Part shown: positions 39,029-54,213 of the stretch, piece after piece
Layout: every line of letters starts with the position of its first letter
Position numbering within the stretch: the stretch's first letter is position 1
DNA from: Micrococcus sp. 2A
GTDB lineage: Bacteria > Actinomycetota > Actinomycetes > Actinomycetales > Micrococcaceae
DNA length: 64,000 nt
Direction: 5' to 3'
NCBI RefSeq assembly: GCF_039519235.1
Contig: NZ_CP154351.1
Coordinates: forward strand, 1,364,001 to 1,428,000
Program-made: the position numbers and the translations under genes
The notes under the pieces: generated by a model
Seen by the model: the letters and a program-made list of their open reading frames with translations, nothing else
What the model was told of the DNA's origin: nothing
Database searches by the model: none

Positions 39029-40321
39029 TCAGGGGCCCGCGGCCACCTCGGCTGCCACGGCCTCGATGACGACTCCGGCCGCCTCCGCCTTGGTCCCCGC
39101 GCGGTGCAGCGGCGCGCGCCCGTCCGCGAAGAGCACCGTGACCTCCGTGAGGTCCTGGCCGAACACCTTGTCCGTCCCGACCTCGTTGACCACGAGCATC
39201 TCGCAGCCCTTGCGGGCCAGCTTCGCGCGGCCGTAGTCGAGCACGGACGACGTGGCGTCCCCGGTCTCCGCGGCGAAGCCCACGATCACGGGGGCCATGG
39301 ACTCCCCTGCGGCGCGCGTGCGGACGGCCGTGGCGAGCACGTCCGGGGTGCGCTCCAGGACGATGGTCGGAGCGCCGCCGTCGTCCGTCTTCTTGATCTT
39401 GGCCTCGGCCACCTGCGCCGGACGGAAGTCCGCGACGGCGGCGGCCATGATGAGCACGTCGGTGTCCGCGGCCTGGGACAGGACGGCGTCGAGCAGCTCC
39501 TGCGTGGACTCGACCCGGGTGACGTCGGCGCCCGCAGGCGGCGCGACGGACATGGCGGCGCCGATGAAGCGCACGCGCGCCCCCGCGGCCAGGGCGGCCT
39601 CGGCGAGGGCCACGCCCTGCTTGCCGGAGGAGCGGTTCCCGAGATAACGCACGGGATCGAGCGGCTCGCGGGTGCCGCCGGCCGTGATCACGACGGTGCG
39701 CCCGGCCAGGGGGCCGTGCGGGGCTGACTCGCCCGACGCGGCGGACGTGGACGCCGACGGGGCGGTCACGGCCGCCTCACGGTCCCTGGCGGGCGCGGCG
39801 ATGGCCGCGGCCTGGGCGGCGGCCCAGATGTCCTCGGGCTCGGGCAGGCGGCCGGGGCCGGAGTCCCGGCCGGTGAGCCGGCCGGACGCCGGCTCCACCA
39901 CGGTCACGCCGCGCTCGCGCAGCAGGGCCGTGTTGGCCCGCGTGGCGGGGTGGTGCCACATCTCCGTGTGCATGGCCGGGGCCAGCACCACGGGGCAGGT
40001 GGCCGTGAGCAGCACATTCCCCAGCAGGTCAGGCGCGAGCCCGGCCGCGGTGCGCGCGAGCAGGTCGGCCGTGGCCGGGGCCACCACCACCAGGTCGGCC
40101 GAACGGCCCACCCGGACGTGGTTGACCACGTCCACGGCCTCGAACGTGTCCGTCCGCACGGGTCGCCCCGAGAGGGCCTCCCACGTGGGGGCGCCCACGA
40201 ACTTCAGTGCGCTCGGCGTGGGGACCACGGTGACGCCGTGGCCCGCCTCCGTCATGAGACGCAGCAGGAGGGCGGACTTGTACGCGGCGATGCCGCCGCC
40301 GACCCCCAGCACGATCTCCAT
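39029..40321 (-). CDS. coaBC: Bifunctional phosphopantothenoylcysteine decarboxylase / phosphopantothenate-cysteine ligase
   Basis: Carries out two consecutive steps of coenzyme A synthesis. It is 430 residues. The N-terminal CoaC flavoprotein half has GVGGGIAAYKS (6-16), the active-site His68 in NHVRVGRSADL and VVAPATADLLA, then PAMHTEMW. The C-terminal CoaB half (from about 200) has VITAGGTREPLDPVR, YLGNRSSGKQG, AAAVADFRPA and IVGFAAETGD. A linker of about 50 residues between the halves is Ala/Ser-rich. It starts 7 bases after the rpoZ stop. Confidence 0.96.
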   Translation of the reverse strand: MEIVLGVGGGIAAYKSALLLRLMTEAGHGVTVVPTPSALKFVGAPTWEALSGRPVRTDTFEAVDVVNHVRVGRSADLVVVAPATADLLARTAAGLAPDLLGNVLLTATCPVVLAPAMHTEMWHHPATRANTALLRERGVTVVEPASGRLTGRDSGPGRLPEPEDIWAAAQAAAIAAPARDREAAVTAPSASTSAASGESAPHGPLAGRTVVITAGGTREPLDPVRYLGNRSSGKQGVALAEAALAAGARVRFIGAAMSVAPPAGADVTRVESTQELLDAVLSQAADTDVLIMAAAVADFRPAQVAEAKIKKTDDGGAPTIVLERTPDVLATAVRTRAAGESMAPVIVGFAAETGDATSSVLDYGRAKLARKGCEMLVVNEVGTDKVFGQDLTEVTVLFADGRAPLHRAGTKAEAAGVVIEAVAAEVAAGP

Positions 40322-40328
40322 GGCGGGA

Positions 40329-40775
40329 TCAGGACTCCTGCGCGTCCTCGTCGGCCGGCGCGCCGGCCTCGGGCTCCGCCTGCTCGCCCTCCTCGGCGAT
40401 CTCGGCGGGGTCGCCCACGGGCTGGCCGGCGTCCGAGTGCTCGAGGAGCGAGAAGGGGTCGTCGTCGCCCGGGAGGGAGAAGTCTCCGAAGTCCTCGGCG
40501 GCGAGGTCGGCCGCGGGGGTGGGCTCCTGCTCCTCGCGGGAGACCAGCAGGTCCGACTCGATCTCGCGCAGCGAGATGGAGAGGGACTTCTCGTTCAGGG
40601 AGGTGTCCACAAGGGGACCCACGTACTCGAAGAGGCCCTCGTGGAGCTGCGAGTAGTAGGCGTTGATCTGGCGAGCGCGCTTGGCGGCGAAGAGCACCAG
40701 GGCGTACTTCGAGTCCACCCGCTCCAGGAGGGAGTCGATGGGCGGGTTGACGATGCCGTCGTACTGTTCGGTCAC
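40329..40775 (-). CDS. rpoZ: RNA polymerase omega subunit with acidic C-terminal extension
   Basis: Omega helps assemble and stabilise the beta' subunit. It is 148 residues. The core (1-80) has [34 protein letters not shown], matching other actinobacterial omegas. About 65 further residues are very acidic and Pro/Ala-rich ([37 protein letters not shown]). Omega is usually 80-110 residues, so the tail is long. The GTG start lies 62 bases after the gmk stop. Confidence 0.94.
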   Translation of the reverse strand: MTEQYDGIVNPPIDSLLERVDSKYALVLFAAKRARQINAYYSQLHEGLFEYVGPLVDTSLNEKSLSISLREIESDLLVSREEQEPTPAADLAAEDFGDFSLPGDDDPFSLLEHSDAGQPVGDPAEIAEEGEQAEPEAGAPADEDAQES

Positions 40776-40837
40776 GAGTTCTCCAGAGTCTGTCGCGGTC
40801 TTGACTGGCCCGGTTCCCGCCGGGCGGCGGCCAGGTT

Positions 40838-41482
40838 CTAGGCCTGGGGCGAACGGCGCTCGGGGTCCAGCCCCATGAGTCTCACCAGTTCATCGGCGGC
40901 CCGCTCGACGGTGTCGTTCACGACGACGGCGTCGAACTCGGGTTCCGCGGCGAGCTCCAGTCTAGCCGTATCCAGACGGCGCCGCTGTTCCTCGGTCCCC
41001 TCGGTGCCGCGCCCGACGAGCCGGGACACCAGCTCGTCCCAGCTCGGCGGGGCGAGGAACACGAAGGTGGCGTCCGGCATCGACCGCCGCACCTGGCGGG
41101 CACCTTGGAGGTCGATCTCGAGGAGCACGTGGCGTCCGGCCGCCACGGCCTCCTCGACGCGGTCCCGCCGCGTGCCGTAGCGGTTGAGCCCGTGCACCAC
41201 GGCCCACTCGAGCATCTGGTCCCGCTCCACCAGCTCGTCGAACTCCTCGGGCGAGGTGAAGAAGTAGTGCACCCCCTCCTGCTCGCCCGGCCGGGCCGGG
41301 CGGGTGGTGGCGGAGACCGAGAGCCAGGCCTGCGGGAAGTGGTCCCGGACGTAGGCGGAGACGGTGCCCTTGCCCACGGCGGTGGGCCCGGCCAGCACGG
41401 TCACGCCGGGGCCGGGGGCGACGACGGCGGTCCGCGCGGCGGGGATGGCGGGCACCGGGCCCTGGTCGTTCAGCTCGGTCAC
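40838..41482 (-). CDS. gmk: Guanylate kinase
   Basis: Phosphorylates GMP to GDP. It is 214 residues from GTG 41482. The P-loop is [10 protein letters not shown] (about 31-40). The GMP-binding region follows ([21 protein letters not shown]), then [29 protein letters not shown] and a C-terminal [14 protein letters not shown]. The 30-residue N-terminus is longer than in E. coli, as in other actinobacteria. It lies between mihF (69 bases upstream) and rpoZ, the conserved mihF-gmk-rpoZ cassette. Confidence 0.95.
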   Translation of the reverse strand: MTELNDQGPVPAIPAARTAVVAPGPGVTVLAGPTAVGKGTVSAYVRDHFPQAWLSVSATTRPARPGEQEGVHYFFTSPEEFDELVERDQMLEWAVVHGLNRYGTRRDRVEEAVAAGRHVLLEIDLQGARQVRRSMPDATFVFLAPPSWDELVSRLVGRGTEGTEEQRRRLDTARLELAAEPEFDAVVVNDTVERAADELVRLMGLDPERRSPQA

Positions 41483-41551
41483 TCGCGCTCCTGGGACGGC
41501 GGCCGGGCTCACCGCGATACGGCGCTCACCGGTCCGCGACGGGGGTGGGGG

Positions 41552-41866
41552 TCACCGGCCAATATAGGCGATCAGCGCCTCGCGCTGGCGCCGGCCCAGT
41601 CCCCTGAGGCGCCGCGGCGCGGAGATCTCGCACGCCTCCATGACGGTCTGGGCGCGGACCTCCCCCACGCCGGGGAGCGCCTGGAGCAGGTCCACGGTGC
41701 GCAGCCGGGCGATCGCCGGATCGGCGTCCGCGCGCTCGAAGACATCATGGAGGGTGACCTCGCCCTCCGCGAACGAGGCCTTCAGCGCGGCACGCGCCTG
41801 CCGCGCCTCGAGTGCCTTCGAGCGCGCCTCGGCCCGCTCGGCCGTGCTGAGTTCCCGCAGTGCCAT
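41552..41866 (-). CDS. mihF: Actinobacterial integration host factor (mIHF)
   Basis: Nucleoid-associated DNA-bending protein unrelated in sequence to classical IHF. It is 104 residues, against about 105 for the mycobacterial protein. It has a basic helical N-terminus (MALRELSTAERAEARSKALE) and a helix-two-turn-helix S13-like domain (LLQALPGVGEVRAQTVMEACEI) ending GLGRRQREALIAYIGR. The ATG is preceded by a purine-rich AGAAGGGGGCGG. It follows the pyr operon but is separated from pyrF by a gap with hairpins. Confidence 0.94.
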   Translation of the reverse strand: MALRELSTAERAEARSKALEARQARAALKASFAEGEVTLHDVFERADADPAIARLRTVDLLQALPGVGEVRAQTVMEACEISAPRRLRGLGRRQREALIAYIGR

Positions 41867-42002
41867 GGGCCGCCCCCTTCTCTGTCGCGCGATGCGCGGC
41901 GTCACCGAACCGTTCGAGGTTCAACGGATCGGAGAATCACCGATCTGAGAGGGGAAGATACCACTTCGTGTGGCGTCGGTCACTTGGCGTGCAGGAGTCA
42001 TC
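41867..42002 (-). promoter_or_regulatory. Gap between pyrF and mihF with two hairpins
   Basis: Two short inverted repeats lie in this 136-base gap: GAACC-N6-GGTTC (41907-41922) and GATCGG-N7-CCGATC (41927-41945). They may end the pyr transcript or lie in the mihF leader. I could not pick out a confident -10. Confidence 0.3.
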
Positions 42003-42886
42003 TCATCCACCCAGGTCAGCGCGACTCTGCTCGAGGGAGGCGATCAGGCCCGCCAGGGTCGGCCCCGCCGCGAGGATGCCGCGGGAGGACGTCGCCAGCA
42101 CCTGCGGCCACGCCGGGCCGAAGCCCGCGCGCATGCCCGCGGCCGTGGCGCCCTGGGCGCCGAAGCCGGGCGCCAGCAACGGGCCGCCCACGTCCTCGAG
42201 CCGCATGTTCAGTCGCGCGGCCTCCTCGGCGACGGTCGCCCCGACGACGAGCCCCACGGGCCCCCACTCGCCGGGTGCGGCCAGCCGGGCGTTGAGCTCG
42301 GCGGCGGCCTCCGTGATCCGTCGCGCGACGGCGCCGCCCTCCTCCCCCGCGCCCACATGCTGCACGTCGCGACCCTCGGGGTTCGAGGTGAGCGCGAGCA
42401 CGAACACGCCGCGTCCGGCGGCGTGCGCGGTCTCCGCGGCGGCGGTCAGCGTCCCGAAGCCCAGATACGGGCTCAGGGTCACCGCGTCGGCGGCCAGCGG
42501 GGAGGCGTCCTCGAGCCACGCGGCGGCGTAGCCCGCCATCGTGGAGCCGATGTCCCCCCGCTTGGCGTCCGCGATGGTGAGCACGCCCGCGGCCCGGGCC
42601 TCGGAGAGGAGCCGCTCGAGGGCCGCGAAGCCGGCCGATCCGTGGCGCTCGTACAGGGCCACCTGGGGCTTCAGGGCCGCGACGCGCGGGCACTCGCCGC
42701 CCGCGGCGGCCTCGAGGGCGGTGAGGGAGAAGGACTCCAGGCCCGCGGCCGTGTCCGGCAGCCCCCACGCACGCAGCAGGACGGGATGCGGGTCCACGCC
42801 CAGGCACAGCGGCCCGGCCGCCGCCATGGCGTCGGCGAGGCGCCGCCCGAACGGCGTGCGCGAGGCCCGTGCGGCGCACTCCTCGC

Positions 42887-42890
<4 letters not shown>
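42003..42890 (-). CDS. pyrF: Orotidine 5'-phosphate decarboxylase, type 2
   Basis: Last step of UMP synthesis. It is 295 residues, the long type 2 subfamily. The catalytic signature [14 protein letters not shown] (about 115-128) has its Lys and Asp residues intact, preceded by LCLGVDPHP and followed by [10 protein letters not shown] and [12 protein letters not shown]. The GTG start overlaps the carB stop by 4 bases (GTGA). It is the last gene of the operon. The pyrE gene needed for the preceding step is not in this window. Confidence 0.96.
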
Positions 42891-46189
<3,299 letters not shown>

Positions 46190-46192
46190 GGA

Positions 46193-47419
46193 TCAGGCTC
46201 CTTCGGGGGTGGCGGACGGGGTGGCCGCGGCCGGCGCGCCGGCGGAGCGGCGCTCGGCGAGCATGGCGGCGAAGCGGTCGAACAGGCCCAGCGAGTCGTG
46301 CGGACCCGCGGCGGCCTCGGGGTGGAACTGCACGGAGAACGCGGGCCGGTCGACCAGGCGCAGCCCCTCCACGACGTCGTCGTTGAGGGACCAGTGGGAG
46401 ACCTCGACGCGGCCGTAGCGGGCCTCGGGGGCCTGAACGACCTCGCCGATGGGCGCGTCGACGGCGAAGCCGTGGTTCTGCGAGGTGATCTCCACGCGGC
46501 CGGTGGCCTTGTCCATGACGGGCTGGTTGGGGCCGCGGTGGCCGAACGGCAGCTTGTAGGTGCCGAAGCCCAGGGCGCGGCCGAAGATCTGGTTGCCGAA
46601 GCAGATGCCGAAGTAGGGCAGCTCCGCGTCCAGCACCCGGCGCAGGGTCTCCACCTGCGCGTCGGCGGTGGCGGGGTCGCCGGGACCGTTGGAGAGGAAC
46701 ACGCCGTCCGGCTCGACCGCCTGGATCTCGGCGAAGCCGGCGGTGGCGGGCAGCACGTGCACGCGGATGCCGCGAGCGGCCAGGTGGCGAGGGGTGGCGG
46801 CCTTGATGCCGAGGTCGAGGGCGGCGACCGTGGCGATCGGCTCCCCCTCCCAGCCGTGGTCGGCGGGCTCGACGACGTAGCCGGACTCCGCCGTGACCGT
46901 CTCGGCGAGGCGCGCGCCCTCCATGGCCGGGGCAGCGCGGACCTCGGCGAGCAGCTCCGCCTCGGGGCGCTGCGCGTCCGCACCGGAGAAGATGCCGGCG
47001 CGCATGGCGCCCGAACTGCGCAGCAGGCGCGTGATCGCCCGGGTGTCCACGCCCTGGATGCCGACGATCCCCTGCGCCGTGAGCTCCTCGTCGAGGGAGC
47101 GCTCGGCACGCCAGTTGGAGGGGCGGCGGGCGGCGTCGCGCACCACGTAGCCGGCCACCCACATGGCGCGGGACTCGCGGTCCTCGTCGTTGACGCCGGT
47201 GTTGCCGATGTGCGGAGCGGTCTGGACCACGATCTGGCGGGCGTAGGAGGGGTCGGTCAGGGTCTCCTGGTAGCCGGTCATGCCGGTGGTGAAGACGGCC
47301 TCGCCGAGGGTGGTGCCGCGCGCGCCGTAGGCCCGGCCCCGGTGCACGGAGCCGTCCTCGAGGACGAGGAGGGCGCGGTCGTCGGTGCCGGCGGCGGTGC
47401 CGGGGGTCGGGGTGCTCAT
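46193..47419 (-). CDS. carA: Carbamoyl-phosphate synthase small subunit
   Basis: Glutaminase subunit that feeds ammonia to CarB. It is 408 residues. The N-terminal CarA domain has [16 protein letters not shown] and [14 protein letters not shown]. The C-terminal class I amidotransferase domain carries the nucleophile in GICFGNQ, with SQNHGFAV and the catalytic His/Glu in FHPEAAAGP. The ATG shares 4 bases with the stop of the upstream membrane-protein gene (ATGA). Confidence 0.97.
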   Translation of the reverse strand: MSTPTPGTAAGTDDRALLVLEDGSVHRGRAYGARGTTLGEAVFTTGMTGYQETLTDPSYARQIVVQTAPHIGNTGVNDEDRESRAMWVAGYVVRDAARRPSNWRAERSLDEELTAQGIVGIQGVDTRAITRLLRSSGAMRAGIFSGADAQRPEAELLAEVRAAPAMEGARLAETVTAESGYVVEPADHGWEGEPIATVAALDLGIKAATPRHLAARGIRVHVLPATAGFAEIQAVEPDGVFLSNGPGDPATADAQVETLRRVLDAELPYFGICFGNQIFGRALGFGTYKLPFGHRGPNQPVMDKATGRVEITSQNHGFAVDAPIGEVVQAPEARYGRVEVSHWSLNDDVVEGLRLVDRPAFSVQFHPEAAAGPHDSLGLFDRFAAMLAERRSAGAPAAATPSATPEGA

Positions 47420-48060
47420 CGGGGGTTCTCCTGTCCTGCGGGGTCCGCGGTGGCGGTCCGGGCGCGGTCGATGATGGTCTGGAGCGCGTCGACGACGCGG
47501 TGGCGGTCCTCGGGGCGCTGCGGGCGGAAGGCCGAGGTGAGGGCGGCGTCGCCGAGGCGCCAGCCCCACGCGGCGAGCCCGCCCGGCTCGGTGAACTTGC
47601 CGGCGATCCCGGCGGAGTGCCCGACGGCGGTGAGATCGGAGGCCGGCACGAACAGGGCGTCCATCCCGGGGCGCAGGACCAGCAGGCCGGGGTGGGCGCC
47701 GGCGGCGTGCACCTCGAGGCGGGCCCTCGAGCGCAGGCCGAGGCCGTGCACGGCCACGCGGTCCAGGCGGCTCTCCTCCCGCACCGTGCCCACGTACATC
47801 CCCTCGACGGCGAGGGCCGGCTCCTGCTCGTACAGCGCGGCGGGGGCGGCGGCCGGAGCGGGGATGCCGGACTGGGCGCGGCGCCGGGAGCGCCACCCCC
47901 ATGCCAGCAGCGCGAGGATCACGGCGATCGTCAGGAGCGTCGCCACGACGATGGGCAGCCACACGCCGCTGTAGTCCTTCCCCGGGGCCGCCGGGGGCAC
48001 GGGACGCGCGGCGAGCACACCCTCCAGGCGCGCGAGGGCGTCGAAGCGCGGCCCGGTCAC
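47416..48060 (-). CDS. PH-like membrane protein conserved in the pyr operon
   Basis: 214 residues. One transmembrane helix (about 32-55: [22 protein letters not shown]) is followed by a cytoplasmic domain of about 150 residues ([29 protein letters not shown]... [22 protein letters not shown]) that looks like a PH/YdbT-like beta domain. Proteins of this layout sit between pyrC and carA in many actinobacteria. Function is unknown. It is locked into the operon by 4-base overlaps at both ends (GTGA with pyrC, ATGA with carA), suggesting co-translation with pyrimidine enzymes. Confidence 0.8.
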   Translation of the reverse strand: MTGPRFDALARLEGVLAARPVPPAAPGKDYSGVWLPIVVATLLTIAVILALLAWGWRSRRRAQSGIPAPAAAPAALYEQEPALAVEGMYVGTVREESRLDRVAVHGLGLRSRARLEVHAAGAHPGLLVLRPGMDALFVPASDLTAVGHSAGIAGKFTEPGGLAAWGWRLGDAALTSAFRPQRPEDRHRVVDALQTIIDRARTATADPAGQENPR

Positions 48061-49439
48061 CGGCTCGCCTCGCCGGTCTCGGCGGCCGCGGGATGGCGGT
48101 AGGGCGTGGCGGGGGCGCCGTCGGCGACCACGCGGTGCCCGCGGTAGAGGGTGTGCACGGTGGCGCCCGGCAGCTCCATGCCGCGGTACGGGCTGTTGCG
48201 CGAGCGCGTCAGGTGGGCCTCGGGGTCCACGGTGCGGCGCACCGAGGGGTCCCACACCACCAGGTTCGCGACCGCGCCGACGCGCGGGGCGCCGTCGTCC
48301 CCCGCCTGGCCCTGGTCGGTGAGGCCCGCGATGCGGGCCGGGTTCACGGAGAGCACGCGGGCCACGCCGGCCCAGTCGAGCAGCCCCGTCTCCACCATGG
48401 CCTGCTGGACCACGGGCAGGGCGGTCTCCAGGCCCGTCATGCCCATCGCGGCGACCGTCCACTCGCACTGCTTCGTCTCGGGCGTGTGCGGGGCGTGGTC
48501 GGTGCCGACGGTGTCGATCGTGCCGTCGGCCAGGGCCTCGCGCAGCGCCATGACGTCGGCCTCGCGGCGCAGCGGCGGGTTCACCTTGAACACCGGGTCG
48601 TACGAGCGCACGAGCTCCTCGGTGAGGAGGAGGTGGTGCGGGGTGACCTCCGCGGTGACACGCACGCCCTGCTCCTTGGCCCAGCGGATGAGGCGCACGG
48701 AGCCCTCGGTGGAGACGTGGCAGACGTGCAGGCGGGAGTCCACGTGCTGGGCGAGCAGCACGTCGCGGGCGATGATCGCCTCCTCGGCCACGGCGGGCCA
48801 GCCGGGCAGGCCGAGGATCCCGGAGAGCTCGGACTCGTTCATCTGGGCGCCGGCGGTGAGCTTGGGCTCCTGGGCGTGCTGGGCCACGAACCCGCCGAAG
48901 GACTTCACGTACTCGAGCGCGCGGCGCATGAGCACGGCGTCGTGCACGCACATGCCGTCGTCGGAGAACATCCGCACGCGGGCCTGGGAGTCGGCCATCG
49001 CGCCGAGGTCGGCGAGGGCCTCGCCGGCCAGGCCCACGGTCACGGCGCCCACGGGGTGCACGTCGCACCAGCCGGCGTCGCGGCCCAGGCGCCAGACCTG
49101 CTCGACGACGCCCGCGGTGTCCGCGGTGGGGGTCGAGTTGGCCATGGCGTGCACGGAGGTGAACCCGCCCATCGCGGCGGCGCGGGTGCCGGTCTCCACG
49201 GTCTCCGCGTCCTCCTTGCCGGGCTGACGCAGGTGGGTGTGGAGGTCCACGAGCCCGGGCAGGACGATCAGGCCGGTGCAGTCGAGCACCTCGGCGGCGC
49301 CGGCGGCCGGGTGGGCGGACGCGTCCGGGCCGACGGCGGCGACCAGGCCGTCCGCCACGAGGACGTCGGCGCTCTCCCCGGAGGCGAGGGCGGCGCCGCG
49401 CAGCAGCACGGGGGCGGGGCGGGTGACGGGAGCGCTCAC
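48057..49439 (-). CDS. pyrC: Dihydroorotase (class I)
   Basis: Cyclises carbamoyl aspartate to dihydroorotate. It is 460 residues, within the class I range. Metal-binding motifs are [14 protein letters not shown] (about 59-72; HxH), a downstream [11 protein letters not shown], and GTDHAPHT with the catalytic Asp. The GTG start overlaps the pyrB stop (GTGA). The last 20 residues ([15 protein letters not shown]) are a variable tail. Confidence 0.96.
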   Translation of the reverse strand: MSAPVTRPAPVLLRGAALASGESADVLVADGLVAAVGPDASAHPAAGAAEVLDCTGLIVLPGLVDLHTHLRQPGKEDAETVETGTRAAAMGGFTSVHAMANSTPTADTAGVVEQVWRLGRDAGWCDVHPVGAVTVGLAGEALADLGAMADSQARVRMFSDDGMCVHDAVLMRRALEYVKSFGGFVAQHAQEPKLTAGAQMNESELSGILGLPGWPAVAEEAIIARDVLLAQHVDSRLHVCHVSTEGSVRLIRWAKEQGVRVTAEVTPHHLLLTEELVRSYDPVFKVNPPLRREADVMALREALADGTIDTVGTDHAPHTPETKQCEWTVAAMGMTGLETALPVVQQAMVETGLLDWAGVARVLSVNPARIAGLTDQGQAGDDGAPRVGAVANLVVWDPSVRRTVDPEAHLTRSRNSPYRGMELPGATVHTLYRGHRVVADGAPATPYRHPAAAETGEASR

Positions 49440-50458
49440 GGGCGGACCTCCTGGAGGGGCTGGGCGGGCGCGGCGGAGGGCCGGCCGGGATCGTCGTGGT
49501 TGAGGACCAGGTGCAGGACGGCCATGCGCACGGACACGCCGTTGGCCACCTGCTCGAGGGCCGTGTTGCGGGGCGAGTCGGCCGCCGCGGGGCAGATCTC
49601 GAGGCCCCGGTTCATCGGCCCCGGGTGCATCACGAGCGGCTGCGCGAGGCGGCCGCCGCGCTGGGCGGAGAGCCGCGCGAACCGGTCCGCGGTCAGGCCC
49701 CACGAACGGGTGTACTCCCCCGCGGAGGGGAAGAACGCGCCGCCCATGCGCTCAGCCTGCACGCGCAGCATCATGACGGCGTCGGGGGCGGCGGCGAGGG
49801 CCTCGTCCAGCGAGTAGGTGACGCGGCACGGCCACGCGTCCACGCCGACGGGCAGGAGGGTGGGCGGCGCGGCGAGGGTGACCTCCGCCCCCAGCGTGGT
49901 CAGGAGCCAGACGTTGGAGCGGGCCACGCGGGAGTGCAGGATGTCCCCCACGATCACCACGTGCATGCCGGCCAGGTCAGTGCCCGTGGGCGCCGCGCCG
50001 GTCTCGGCGGCCAGGTGGCGGCGCAGCGTGAAGGCGTCCAGCAGCGCCTGCGTGGGGTGCTCGTGGGTGCCGTCGCCGGCGTTCACCACGGCCGAGCCGA
50101 CCCAGCCGGAGTCGGCCAGCTGACGGGCCGCGCCGGAGGACCAGTGGCGCATGACGATCGCGTCCGCGCCGATCGCCTCGAGCGTCTGGACGGTGTCCTT
50201 GAGGGACTCGCCCTTGGAGACGGAGGAGCCCTTCGCGGAGAAGTTGATCACGTCCGCCGAGAGGCGCTTGGCGGCCGCCTCGAAGGAGATGCGCGTCCGG
50301 GTGGAGTCCTCGAAGAAGAGGTTCACCACGGTGCGGCCGCGCAGGGCGGGCAGCTTCTTGACCTCGCGCTCGTTGACGGCCGCCATCTCCTCGGCGGTGT
50401 CCAGCACGGCGAGGGCGTCTGCGCGGCTGAGGTCGGCGGTGGAGAGCAGGTGGCGCAC
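49436..50458 (-). CDS. pyrB: Aspartate carbamoyltransferase catalytic subunit
   Basis: Transfers carbamoyl phosphate to aspartate, the committed step of pyrimidine synthesis. It is 340 residues. The carbamoyl-phosphate-binding motif [13 protein letters not shown] (about 48-60) is intact, followed by [17 protein letters not shown], and the aspartate-binding [12 protein letters not shown] lies near the C-terminus. No pyrI regulatory subunit is present, as usual in actinobacteria. The GTG start is 3 bases after the pyrR stop. Confidence 0.97.
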   Translation of the reverse strand: MRHLLSTADLSRADALAVLDTAEEMAAVNEREVKKLPALRGRTVVNLFFEDSTRTRISFEAAAKRLSADVINFSAKGSSVSKGESLKDTVQTLEAIGADAIVMRHWSSGAARQLADSGWVGSAVVNAGDGTHEHPTQALLDAFTLRRHLAAETGAAPTGTDLAGMHVVIVGDILHSRVARSNVWLLTTLGAEVTLAAPPTLLPVGVDAWPCRVTYSLDEALAAAPDAVMMLRVQAERMGGAFFPSAGEYTRSWGLTADRFARLSAQRGGRLAQPLVMHPGPMNRGLEICPAAADSPRNTALEQVANGVSVRMAVLHLVLNHDDPGRPSAAPAQPLQEVRP

Positions 50459-50461
50459 GGC

Positions 50462-51178
<717 letters not shown>

Positions 51179-51250
51179 CCAGTGGGGCCCGCGCGGGACG
51201 CCCGATGACGGCCCGCGCGGGCCTCGCGTCGGGTGTGATCCGCGTCCCGC

Positions 51251-51692
51251 TCAGGCGAGCAGCGTCGGCTTCACCTGCTGGAGACGGCCGAGGAGGCCGT
51301 TGACGAACTCCGGGGAGTCGTCCGTGGAGAGCTGCGCGGCCAGGGCCACGGCCTCGGACACGGCGACGGCGTCCGGCACGTCGTCCTGGAACAGCAGCTC
51401 CCACGCGCAGGATCGCGCGGTCCACGGCGGGCATGCGGTCCAGGCTCCAGCCGCGGGAGTACGAGGTCAGGGCCTCGTCCAGGCGCTCCTGGTCGGCGAT
51501 GACGCCCTCGACGAGCAGCTGCGTGTAGGCGTTCACCTGCAGGTCGGTCTGGGAGCGCCGGGTCTCGATGCCCTGGAGCACGGTGGTCCCGCGCTGCTCG
51601 GCCTCGAAGAGGATCTCCACCGCCCGCTGCCGGGAGCGGCTGCGCGCCGTGGTCCCCCGCTTGGCGCCGGGGGCGGAGGCGGCATCAGTCAT
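51251..51692 (-). pseudogene. nusB: Transcription antitermination factor NusB, frameshifted
   Basis: NusB with NusE (S10) supports rRNA antitermination and 16S maturation. From ATG 51692 the first frame gives a normal start (RSRQRAVEILFEAEQRG) through [13 protein letters not shown]. The frame then breaks. Homology resumes in another frame as [18 protein letters not shown] to a natural stop at 51251 ([15 protein letters not shown]). The break is at CGCGTGGG (51400-51407). A second tandem copy of these 8 bases would restore [12 protein letters not shown] and a 149-residue NusB. As sequenced the ribosome would run on to 51114 inside the pyrR leader. Either one repeat copy was truly lost or the assembly collapsed it. 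Confidence 0.88.
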
Positions 51693-52248
51693 TGACGCGG
51701 CCCAGGTAGTCGCCGTTGCGGGTGTCCACCTTGACGCGGGTGCCCTGCTCCACGAACAGCGGGACCTGGATCTCGGCACCGGTCTCCACGGTGGCGGGCT
51801 TGGTGCCCGCGGAGGAGCGGTCGCCCTGCAGGCCCGGCTCGGTGTAGGTGATCTCCAGGACCACGGACGCCGGCATCTCGAGGTACAGCGGGGTGCCCTC
51901 GTTGAGGGCGATGACCACCTGGGTGTTCTCGAGCATGTACTTCGCGGCGTCGCCCACCACGGCGGCCGGGACGGTGATCTGGTCGTAGGTCTTCGTGTCC
52001 ATGAACACGTAGTCCGTGCCGTCCTGGTACAGGTACTGGTAGTCCGAGCGGTCCACGATGGCGAACTCCACCTTGGTGCCCGCGTTGAAGGTCTTGTCCA
52101 CGACCTTGCCGCTGGTGATGTTGCGCATCTTGGTGCGCACGAACGCCCCGCCCTTGCCGGGCTTCACGTGCTGGAACTCGATGACGTTCCAGAGCTGGCC
52201 CTCCAGCTTCAGGACGGAGCCGTTCTTGATGTCATTGGTCGTTGCCAC
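51685..52248 (-). CDS. efp: Elongation factor P
   Basis: Relieves ribosome stalling at polyproline. It is 187 residues, the normal size, with the three OB-like domains: [19 protein letters not shown], the loop [19 protein letters not shown] carrying the conserved Lys of PGKGG, and C-terminal [31 protein letters not shown]. The start is GTG. It has its own TAGACT promoter about 70 bases upstream. Its last bases overlap the nusB start by 8 bases. Confidence 0.97.
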   Translation of the reverse strand: MATTNDIKNGSVLKLEGQLWNVIEFQHVKPGKGGAFVRTKMRNITSGKVVDKTFNAGTKVEFAIVDRSDYQYLYQDGTDYVFMDTKTYDQITVPAAVVGDAAKYMLENTQVVIALNEGTPLYLEMPASVVLEITYTEPGLQGDRSSAGTKPATVETGAEIQVPLFVEQGTRVKVDTRNGDYLGRVND

Positions 52249-52319
52249 GAAGGTCTCCCGGTGCCTGGGGCGGGCGCGCAGCGGCCCGCCGGTCTTCTCA
52301 GTCGTTGATTGCGCGTGCC

Positions 52320-52325
52320 AGTCTA
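52320..52325 (-). promoter_or_regulatory. efp -10 hexamer TAGACT
   Basis: TAGACT on the minus strand predicts transcription from about 52312, giving a leader of some 64 bases before the efp GTG. It lies just after the hairpin that follows aroB. Confidence 0.5.
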
Positions 52326-52340
52326 CGCAGTGCACGCCCC

Positions 52341-52369
52341 CGGCCCGTCCTGCAGGAGGGACCGGGCCG
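52341..52369 (-). terminator. Hairpin after aroB
   Basis: An interrupted inverted repeat (CGGCCC / GGGCCG outer arms, TCC-TGCA-GGA at the apex) lies 2 bases beyond the aroB stop and just before the efp promoter, consistent with ending the aro transcript. Confidence 0.5.
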
Positions 52370-52371
52370 CC

Positions 52372-53556
<1,185 letters not shown>

Positions 53557-53564
53557 TCATTCCT

Positions 53565-54203
53565 TCAGCGGGGGCAGATCCCCTCCACGATACGCCAGGC
53601 GAGCTCGCGGGCCGGATCTGACGTGGTGTCCACCACGAGGTCGGCGACCTCGTGGTAGAGGGGATCGCGCTCCGCGAGGATCCGGCTCCACGTGCCGGCC
53701 GGGTCCCCCGCGAGCACGGGGCGCCCGGCACCGCTGTCGAGCCGGCGCAGCGCCTCGGCCTCCGTCACGCGCAGGTACACGACCGCGACCTCGGGGCGGG
53801 AGAGCAGCGACCGCGTCCCGGGCGAGAGCACGGCGCCGCCGCCGCTGGCCAGGACGCACGGCACGGCGCGGCTCAGGACGTGCTCGATCACCCGTGCCTC
53901 CTCGGCCCGGAACGCCCGCTCGCCGTGCTCGGCGAAGAAGGCGGGGATGGGTCCGTGGACCTGCACGAGGAGGTCGTCGGAGTCCACGAACGCCAGCCCC
54001 GTGGCCTCGGCCAGGGCGCGCCCGACGGTGGTCTTCCCCGCGCCCATGGGCCCCACGAGCACGAGGCCGCGCCGCGTGCCGGCGTCCTCCCCCGCCCTGG
54101 CCGACGCGGCGAGCCGCGCCTCGAGGGCGCCGGCCATCGCGTCCCACGGCCGAGCCGTGCAGGGCCCCGGGACGGGGTGGGTCGCCGGGCAGGCGGCCGT
54201 CAC
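53565..54203 (-). CDS. aroK: Shikimate kinase
   Basis: Phosphorylates shikimate at the 3-hydroxyl. It is 212 residues from GTG 54203. The P-loop is GPMGAGKTTVGRALAE (about 51-66). VDSDDLLVQ and the shikimate-binding FRAEEARVIEHVL follow, then SGGGAVLSPGTR and a lid region RLDSGAGRPVLAGD. The first 40 residues lie outside the kinase fold, so an in-frame ATG at 54137 is an alternative start. It sits 10 bases after aroC. Confidence 0.94.
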   Translation of the reverse strand: MTAACPATHPVPGPCTARPWDAMAGALEARLAASARAGEDAGTRRGLVLVGPMGAGKTTVGRALAEATGLAFVDSDDLLVQVHGPIPAFFAEHGERAFRAEEARVIEHVLSRAVPCVLASGGGAVLSPGTRSLLSRPEVAVVYLRVTEAEALRRLDSGAGRPVLAGDPAGTWSRILAERDPLYHEVADLVVDTTSDPARELAWRIVEGICPR

Positions 54204-54213
54204 GGCGCGGGCC

